In this document: positions 14,145-18,914 of the stretch, in pieces
Numbering within the stretch: position 1 is the stretch's first letter
Layout: every line of letters starts with the position of its first letter
Assembly: GCA_937916565.1 (NCBI GenBank)
Contig: CALFSR010000036.1
Span: forward strand, 1 to 18,914
DNA length: 18,914 nt
Origin: an uncultured Bacillota bacterium
GTDB lineage: Bacteria > Bacillota > Limnochordia > Limnochordales > ZCTH02-B6
Direction of reading: 5' to 3'
The notes under the pieces: model-generated
Databases searched by the model: none
What the model was told of the DNA's origin: nothing
Seen by the model: the letters and a program-made list of their open reading frames with translations, nothing else
Program-made: the position numbers and the translations under genes

Positions 14145-15163
14145 CCCGCAGTCGCTAAAATCGAGAACCGCTGCTGCACCCGGTGCTCAGGCGCCCAGCC
14201 GTCGGCCTCGGGGATCGCCACCAGCGCGTCGACGGGGCACGCTTCCACGCACTTGAGGCAGCCCTTGCAGTACTGGTAGTCGATGCCCAGAAGCACCATG
14301 GCCGGCCGGCCCCGCTTGTCCTGGCCCTTTTCCCAGACAAAGCAGTAGTCCGGGCACACCAAGTCGCACTGGGCGCAGTCGATGCACTTGTCCCGCAGAA
14401 ACTCCGGCAACGTGCCCTGCCGGGACGCGGACATGTCCTTGTTCCAGGTGCTGCCGGGCCGGATGAGCGTGCCGCCCAGCGTCGCCGTCTCGTAGCCGAA
14501 CAGCGGCTGCGGGCGGACGTAGGGCTGTTCCGCCGCGGCGTCGCCGGTTTCCCGCTCGGACCACGTTACCTCGTGATAGCCCCGCCAAAACGCCTCCAGG
14601 TTGGCCTGGAGGAGCTGAGGATAGCGGGTGCCCAGCGCCGCCTTGATGGCGTCGACGACGCCTTCGGGCGCCAGGAACTCGCACGCCCTGGTGATGGCGC
14701 CCAGCATGGCCATGTTGGTGCGGCTGCCGGTTTCCGTGGCGATGTCCAGCGCCCGCACCGTGCCGACGCGCCGGGCCGGGATCCCAAACTCCTCCCGGGC
14801 GGCTTCCGGATCCTTGCGGGAGTTGAGCACGACGATCGAGTCCGCGTACAATCCCGACAGCACGCTCCGGTCCGAGCGCACCAAGGCTTCGTGGAAAATG
14901 CCAAGCACATGGGGACGTTCGACCGGCGTCGCGTTACGGATCTCCTTATTGCCGTCGGCGAAGCGCACGAAGCTTTTCACCGGCGTCCCTTTCTTTTCTG
15001 ACCCGTACGAGGCGAAGTTGGAGCCGTTGAGCCCAGCGTGCAGCACACCCGCCTCGGCCAGAATCTTGCCCGCGACGTTGGCGCCCAGCCCACCGATGGA
15101 CTCGAGCCGGATTTCAAAGAAGCCTTCCTGATTCGTGACGGGCAACGCCACCCCCACAGGCAT
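14141..15163 (-). CDS. 2-oxoacid:ferredoxin oxidoreductase, fused gamma-delta subunits
   Basis: The 340-residue protein joins a PorG-like gamma domain (residues ~12-195; EIRLESIGGLGANVAGKIL, SNFASYGSEKKGTPVKSF) to a PorD-like ferredoxin domain at the C-terminus. The latter has two cysteine clusters, C260-x2-C263-x2-C266-x3-C270-P and C299-x2-C302-x2-C305-x3-C309-P, for two [4Fe-4S] centres. These would pass electrons from the beta-subunit cluster to external ferredoxin. The ATG at 15163 has a GGGAGGG ribosome binding site about 7 nt upstream. The gene comes first in the pair and its stop overlaps the alpha-beta start (ATGA), matching the gamma-delta-alpha-beta order of four-gene por operons. 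The enzyme would be a dimer of two fused chains. Confidence 0.9.
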   Translation of the reverse strand: MPVGVALPVTNQEGFFEIRLESIGGLGANVAGKILAEAGVLHAGLNGSNFASYGSEKKGTPVKSFVRFADGNKEIRNATPVERPHVLGIFHEALVRSDRSVLSGLYADSIVVLNSRKDPEAAREEFGIPARRVGTVRALDIATETGSRTNMAMLGAITRACEFLAPEGVVDAIKAALGTRYPQLLQANLEAFWRGYHEVTWSERETGDAAAEQPYVRPQPLFGYETATLGGTLIRPGSTWNKDMSASRQGTLPEFLRDKCIDCAQCDLVCPDYCFVWEKGQDKRGRPAMVLLGIDYQYCKGCLKCVEACPVDALVAIPEADGWAPEHRVQQRFSILATAG

Positions 15164-15336
15164 GGCTGACCCTCCCTTCGGCGTCCGTCATTCGGACACA
15201 CATGTGCACAGTAACCCTACCGAAAAAGATACCGCATTTCGCCGCTATGCGCTACCGACGGATGCCCGCGTGCCAAGGCGAAGTGTCCCTAAGAAGCGAG
15301 CAGGATGTTCGAGAGGGAATCCAGACGGAAACAATG

Positions 15337-15353
15337 GCGCCCTGGGCGGGCGC
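15337..15353 (-). terminator. Possible terminator after the GntR gene
   Basis: Read on the - strand, GCGCCC-GCCCA-GGGCGC forms a 6-bp GC-only stem with a 5-nt loop followed by CATTGTTTCC. It lies 29-45 bp after the GntR stop and before the oxidoreductase pair. The T-tract is poor, so this is tentative. The rest of the 218-bp gap (15164-15381) should carry the oxidoreductase promoter, but no convincing -35/-10 pair was found. Confidence 0.4.
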
Positions 15354-15381
15354 TGGGTGAGATTGTCTGTCGCCGCCGGCG

Positions 15382-16056
15382 TTAGGTGCCGAAAGCGGAT
15401 TGCACGAAACGGTCTTTTACCCTGGCCACGTGCTCCCGGGCCAGGCGTTCGGCCTTCTCGCCATCGCGGCTCCGGATGGCTTCGAAGATAGCCCTATGCT
15501 CCGCCAAGGCCTCCTTCGGGCGCCCCTCGATGGCGGCGGAGCGGTGCTTTAGCAACCTGGAGATCTTGACAAACCCCTGCAGCGCCTCGATCAGCTGCTT
15601 GTGATGGCTGGCGGCTAACAGGAGGTCGTGAAAGTCCTTACCGCCTTTGATGATCTGCCCGGCCGTCTCCTGGCGAGAGACCTCCTCATGCCGCTGGCGC
15701 AGGTACTGCTCCATAGCGTCGAGGTCCTCCTGGGTGGCCCGCATCGCGGCGAACCGAGCCGCCATGCCCTCGAGCACCTCCCTGACCTCAAACGTACCGA
15801 TGATGTCCTCGCGGGACGGATTGATGACGGTAATGCTGCGCCGGGCGTCGATCTGCACAAGGCCCTCCGCTTCAAGCCGCCGTAAGGCTTCTCGGATTGG
15901 AGAGCGGCTTGTGCCAAAGGCCTGCGCGAGCTGCCCCTCGACCAGGCGTTCGCCGAAGGTAAGCTTTCCTTCCAGGATGGCCCGCTCGAGTTGCTCGTAA
16001 ATCTGATCCGTCAAGGATCCGAGGGGGATCGGTGCCAGCACATCTTCGAGGCTCAT
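15382..16056 (-). CDS. GntR-family transcriptional regulator, FCD (FadR) subfamily
   Basis: The 224-residue regulator has an N-terminal winged helix (~12-78), with the GntR recognition-helix signature SRSPIREALRRLEAEGL at 50-66. An all-helical FCD effector domain follows (~85-215), with FEVREVLEGMAARFAA and a DFHDLL segment whose His, with later His residues, would form the metal/ligand site. FCD regulators usually sense organic acids and often repress the neighbouring catabolic operon. The ATG at 16056 is preferred because it begins the family-like MSLEDVL...LTDQIYEQL. An in-frame GTG at 16107 would overlap the amidohydrolase gene and add a basic, non-conserved stretch. It lies 37 bp after the amidohydrolase stop, as the last gene of the TRAP operon. 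It may also act on the oxidoreductase promoter downstream. Confidence 0.88.
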   Translation of the reverse strand: MSLEDVLAPIPLGSLTDQIYEQLERAILEGKLTFGERLVEGQLAQAFGTSRSPIREALRRLEAEGLVQIDARRSITVINPSREDIIGTFEVREVLEGMAARFAAMRATQEDLDAMEQYLRQRHEEVSRQETAGQIIKGGKDFHDLLLAASHHKQLIEALQGFVKISRLLKHRSAAIEGRPKEALAEHRAIFEAIRSRDGEKAERLAREHVARVKDRFVQSAFGT

Positions 16057-16093
16057 AGCAAGTGGGCCCCCTTTTCGCGCGGCCAACGGCCGC

Positions 16094-17371
16094 TTACACT
16101 TCCCCACTACCCTGCCGGTGCACCACGAGGCGTCCCGCCGCCATCACAAACCCCACCCGCCGCAGTGCGGACACATCCTCCCAGGGCCGGCCCTCTACTC
16201 CAACGAGGTCGGCGAGCCGTCCCGGCTCGATCGTGCCCAGCACGCCGCCCATTCCCACAGCCCGCGCTGCCACGGCCGTACCCGCCTGCAACGCCTGTCC
16301 GGGCGTCATGCCCGCCTCCACGAGAAGCTCAAACTGGCAGGCGTTCTCCCCGAGCGGGGTGTAGGGCGGACCCACGAAGTCGGTGCCCGCGGCAATCAAC
16401 ACACCGTGCTCCATGGCCAGCCGCACGGCTGCGAAAAGCTCGTCCAGGTGCCGCTGCCACACGCCCGCCACTTCTGGGGCAAGACCCCTGGCCGGACCGA
16501 GGCGCGCCCGCATGGCGGGCAGGGCCAGCGTCGGCACGAGGATCGTGCCCAGCTCCGCCATTAAAGCGTACGTGCCGGGCGCCGCGCCATGGCCGTGCTC
16601 GACGGTGTCTACGCCCGCGAGCACGGCGGAACGCACCGCCGCCTCGCCGATGGCGTGGGCTGCCACCATGAGTCCAGCCCGGTGTGCCTCCTCGACCACC
16701 GACCGGATCTCGTCGATACTGTAGTTGGCGTGGGCCCAGGCGGCCCCGTCGGCCCACGGATACACCAGATCCCGCCCGGGCGTGCCCGAAGATACCCCAA
16801 TCTTAATTACACGGCTGCCGCTTCGCAGCCTTTCCCGCACGCGCCGCCTGCATTCGTCGGGGCCGTCCGCGAATATGCCCAACGCTTCGGCAGAGACAAG
16901 GGGCTGGCCCACCGGATCCCACGTGCCTGCCCGCGGGCAAATGTAGTCGCCCGCGGGCACGACGCGTGGCCCCTCGATCAGCCCGTCGGCCACGGCGTGT
17001 GCGAGTGCCGGCCCCAATGCGCCACCCATGCATCGCACGGTGGTGAACCCGGCGTCCAACAGCCGGCGCAGATCCCGGGCAGCGGCCACGGCCCGGTACG
17101 CAGAGGCCCAAGGAGCTCCTCCCCATGGGGACGGAGGCCCGGCACCCCACAAGTGCAGGTGCGCGTCGATGAAACCGGGTACGAGGGTGAGGCCGCCAAG
17201 ATCAAGCAACTTCTCGCCTTTGGCGGTATTAGCTCGGGGAACAATAGCCGTGATGTATTGGCCATCGACGATCACATCCACACCAGTCCGGGGCGGCTCG
17301 TCCCCGCTCGTCCAAACGGTCGCCGCACGAATGCGCCACCGCTCCCGCCCCAGCGCTTGTCCGAGCACCAT
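16094..17371 (-). CDS. Metal-dependent amidohydrolase (imidazolonepropionase/prolidase-like)
   Basis: The 425-residue TIM-barrel hydrolase has the full set of amidohydrolase metal ligands in order: H71-x-H73 in FIDAHLHLWG, a Lys in VIKIGVSSG (candidate carboxylated bridging ligand), His in AAHAIGE, His in VEHGHG, and Asp in AAGTDFVG. The N- and C-terminal beta-sandwich parts (VDVIVDGQYITAI; GTIEPGRLADLVGV) are present, so it looks complete and active. The ATG at 17371 was chosen because GGGAG sits just upstream and the earlier in-frame codons would overlap the TRAP permease. Relatives hydrolyse cyclic amides, Xaa-Pro dipeptides and similar C-N bonds. Its place between TRAP permease genes and a GntR regulator suggests that it acts on the imported compound. 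Confidence 0.88.
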   Translation of the reverse strand: MVLGQALGRERWRIRAATVWTSGDEPPRTGVDVIVDGQYITAIVPRANTAKGEKLLDLGGLTLVPGFIDAHLHLWGAGPPSPWGGAPWASAYRAVAAARDLRRLLDAGFTTVRCMGGALGPALAHAVADGLIEGPRVVPAGDYICPRAGTWDPVGQPLVSAEALGIFADGPDECRRRVRERLRSGSRVIKIGVSSGTPGRDLVYPWADGAAWAHANYSIDEIRSVVEEAHRAGLMVAAHAIGEAAVRSAVLAGVDTVEHGHGAAPGTYALMAELGTILVPTLALPAMRARLGPARGLAPEVAGVWQRHLDELFAAVRLAMEHGVLIAAGTDFVGPPYTPLGENACQFELLVEAGMTPGQALQAGTAVAARAVGMGGVLGTIEPGRLADLVGVEGRPWEDVSALRRVGFVMAAGRLVVHRQGSGEV

Positions 17372-17402
17372 CGCTCGACCCGTCTCCCGTGATTTCTGTA
17401 CG

Positions 17403-18683
17403 TCAAAATCCCAACAACCGGGGCAAGAACATGGTGAAACTCGGCACATACGTGACGAGCAGCAGCACCAGGATCATCACCGCCAGAAACGGCAGCGCCG
17501 CCACGAATACGGTCTCAGCCCGCCGTTTGGCGATGTCCGCGGCCATGTAGAGGCAAAGTGCCACAGGCGGCGTGACAAGGCCAATATTGAGATTGATCAT
17601 GGCCATGACGGTGAAAAGGAGCGGGTCGATGCCCCACGACTGCGCTGCCGGCAGCAAGATCGGCACGAGCAGGATCATCGCGGCGATGCCTTCGAGCACC
17701 ATGCCCGCCACAAAGAAGACGACGTTGAGGAGGGCGAGCCCTACCACGGGGCTGGAAACCACCGAGTCGAGGAACGATCGCACCATGGCCGGCACTTGCT
17801 GTGTAGCGATCACCCAGTTCAGGACGTTGGCGGCGCCGATGACCACCAGAATCACCGAGGACGTGATCGCGCTGTTGACGACGACCGTCCACAGGCGCTG
17901 GGCGTTGAGCCGCCGGGTGATTAGGCCAAAGACGATCCCATAGAGAACAGCGATTGCTCCTGCCTCGGTCGCGGTGAACACGCCGCCCAGCACTCCTCCG
18001 AGGATGATCAAGGGCATGATGAGGGCCGGGGCGGCCTGCAGCAACTGGCGGAAGACATGGCCCCATCCTTGCCAGCGGTTGTTAGGCCGGTACCCCGCAC
18101 GCTTGGAGATCACGTACGCCACGAGCATCTGGAGCACGCCGATGGCTATGCCGGGAAGCACTCCGGCGGCAAAGACCGCACCTACGGACACCCCCGTCAT
18201 GACGGCCAGGATGACCGCGGGAATGCTCGGCGGGATAATGGGCGCCATGACCGACGACACGGCGGTAACCGCGGCGGAAAAGTCGCGGGTGTACCCCTGG
18301 CGCACCATGGCAGGGATTAACATGCCGCCGATGGCCGCTGTGTCCGCCACCGCCGAGCCGCTGATGCCCGCGAAAAACATGCTGGCTGCAATGTTGACAT
18401 GGGCCAGCCCGCCGGTGATATGCCCGACCAAACTCTTGGAAAACTCCACGATCTTGTCCGTCAGGTCGCACTCGTTCATCACGTAGCCGGCCGCGATGAA
18501 GAAGGGAATCGCCATGATGGGAAAGCTGTCCAAGCCCGTGAACATGCGCTGGGGAAGTACGACTAGCGAAGGCAGCCCCGCGGCCAGCATACCCGAGAGT
18601 GCGGTCATGCCGATGGTGAACGCAATTGGAACACCGAGGGCCAACAAGGCTGCAAAAACGATGGCGATTACGGCGATGGTCAC
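17403..18683 (-). CDS. dctM: TRAP transporter large permease, DctM family
   Basis: The 426-residue protein is hydrophobic throughout, with about 12 predicted membrane segments and no large soluble domain, the normal size for DctM. Typical family stretches include GVPIAFTIGM near the start, FPIMAIPFFIAAGYVM, the SGSAVADTAAIGGMLIP region, SSVMAPIIPPSIPAVI, and GLVTPPVALCLYMAADIA near the end. DctM forms the ion-driven channel of tripartite ATP-independent periplasmic transporters for carboxylate-containing solutes. The GTG start overlaps the dctQ stop by 4 bp (GTGA), so the two are translationally coupled. The solute-binding DctP gene is not in the window and probably lies to the right. Confidence 0.93.
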   Translation of the reverse strand: MTIAVIAIVFAALLALGVPIAFTIGMTALSGMLAAGLPSLVVLPQRMFTGLDSFPIMAIPFFIAAGYVMNECDLTDKIVEFSKSLVGHITGGLAHVNIAASMFFAGISGSAVADTAAIGGMLIPAMVRQGYTRDFSAAVTAVSSVMAPIIPPSIPAVILAVMTGVSVGAVFAAGVLPGIAIGVLQMLVAYVISKRAGYRPNNRWQGWGHVFRQLLQAAPALIMPLIILGGVLGGVFTATEAGAIAVLYGIVFGLITRRLNAQRLWTVVVNSAITSSVILVVIGAANVLNWVIATQQVPAMVRSFLDSVVSSPVVGLALLNVVFFVAGMVLEGIAAMILLVPILLPAAQSWGIDPLLFTVMAMINLNIGLVTPPVALCLYMAADIAKRRAETVFVAALPFLAVMILVLLLVTYVPSFTMFLPRLLGF

Positions 18684-18914
18684 ATTTCGGCCCCCCTCGG
18701 TCCGGGGTGCGCCACCGGTTCGTCGGCCCGGCTCGCCTCGCCGCGCACGAACCGAATCACACCGGTTATGAACAAGAGGACAGCCTCAAGCGCCAGGAAC
18801 GCCGCCCCGAGGGTGACACCAAAGTATGGGACGGACATGGACATGCGAAGGGCCGGCGTCATCTGAAAGCTGACCAGCTCCACCAACTGCCGCCCGTAAT
18901 ACGCCACGGGGATA
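18680..18914 (-). CDS. dctQ: TRAP transporter small permease, DctQ family, C-terminal part (5' end outside window)
   Basis: The frame remains open at the right edge, so only the last ~77 residues are visible. They hold amphipathic and membrane-type stretches (LVELVSFQMTPALRMSMSVPYFGVTLGAAFLALEAVLLFITGVIRF) like the last two helices of DctQ proteins, then a short polar tail ending in GAEM. DctQ is the four-helix partner of DctM. Identity rests mainly on this pattern and on the 4-bp overlap with dctM. Confidence 0.75.
   Translation of the reverse strand, partial: IPVAYYGRQLVELVSFQMTPALRMSMSVPYFGVTLGAAFLALEAVLLFITGVIRFVRGEASRADEPVAHPGPRGAEM

Noticed and set aside
11610..14279. Very long + strand open frame (889 codons) opposite the alpha-beta oxidoreductase
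   Set aside because: It is the antisense of a strongly conserved gene. Its first ~75 codons are the 22-bp array and the rest is Arg/Leu/His-rich with no family features, typical of GC-rich shadow frames.
15199..15206. CACATGTG palindrome upstream of the oxidoreductase genes as a GntR operator
   Set aside because: It is only 8 bp long and of a kind that occurs often by chance; there is no second copy near the GntR operon start to support it.

Overview
The window reads as a chromosomal segment of a high-GC bacterium, most likely a deep-branching, possibly thermophilic Bacillota (the Limnochordia / Symbiobacteriia / Thermaerobacter kind). This placement is inferred from the mrfA-mrfB pair typical of Bacillota, strong AGGAGG-type ribosome binding sites, ferredoxin-linked 2-oxoacid metabolism and GC-rich codon use. 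No rRNA, tRNA, insertion sequence or CRISPR array was recognised.

Left part, + strand (1-7914): the 3' end of an MrfA/YprA-type DNA-repair helicase overlaps an MrfB/YprB-type DEDD exonuclease. A small DoxX-family membrane protein follows, 7 bp ahead of a 960-residue protein joining an N-terminal GNAT acetyltransferase to an ADP-forming acyl-CoA synthetase (PatA-like protein acyltransferase). A repeat-filled gap leads to a classical SDR dehydrogenase that ends in a textbook Rho-independent terminator.

Middle, + strand (7915-11404): a long, apparently gene-free stretch with two tandem arrays leads into a winged-helix/nuclease-like fusion protein. After it comes a serpin lipoprotein with an inhibitory-type hinge and two repeat-built insertions in surface loops. 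The 442 bp between the serpin stop and the convergent oxidoreductase stop consist almost wholly of two tandem arrays plus a perfect 12-bp hairpin.

Right part, - strand (11847-18914): transcription runs right to left. A TRAP transporter (small permease cut by the window edge, then large permease), a metal-dependent amidohydrolase and a GntR/FCD regulator form a tight catabolic-type operon. Downstream of it lies a two-gene 2-oxoacid:ferredoxin oxidoreductase in which gamma+delta and alpha+beta are each fused. A plausible reading is import and hydrolysis of an organic acid or amide under GntR control, with CoA-linked oxidation of a resulting 2-oxoacid; the substrate cannot be read from the sequence.

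The most unusual feature is a pervasive set of minisatellite-like tandem arrays, about a dozen in 19 kb, each with its own unit (17, 18, 20, 21, 22, 30, 33 or 35 bp). They occur in protein tails, linkers and loops as well as between genes. Inside genes the clear arrays have units divisible by three; between genes most do not. Several arrays start or end at a stop codon, and several alternate two unit variants. This looks like repeated local generation and expansion of short repeats, which is rarely seen at such density in bacteria.
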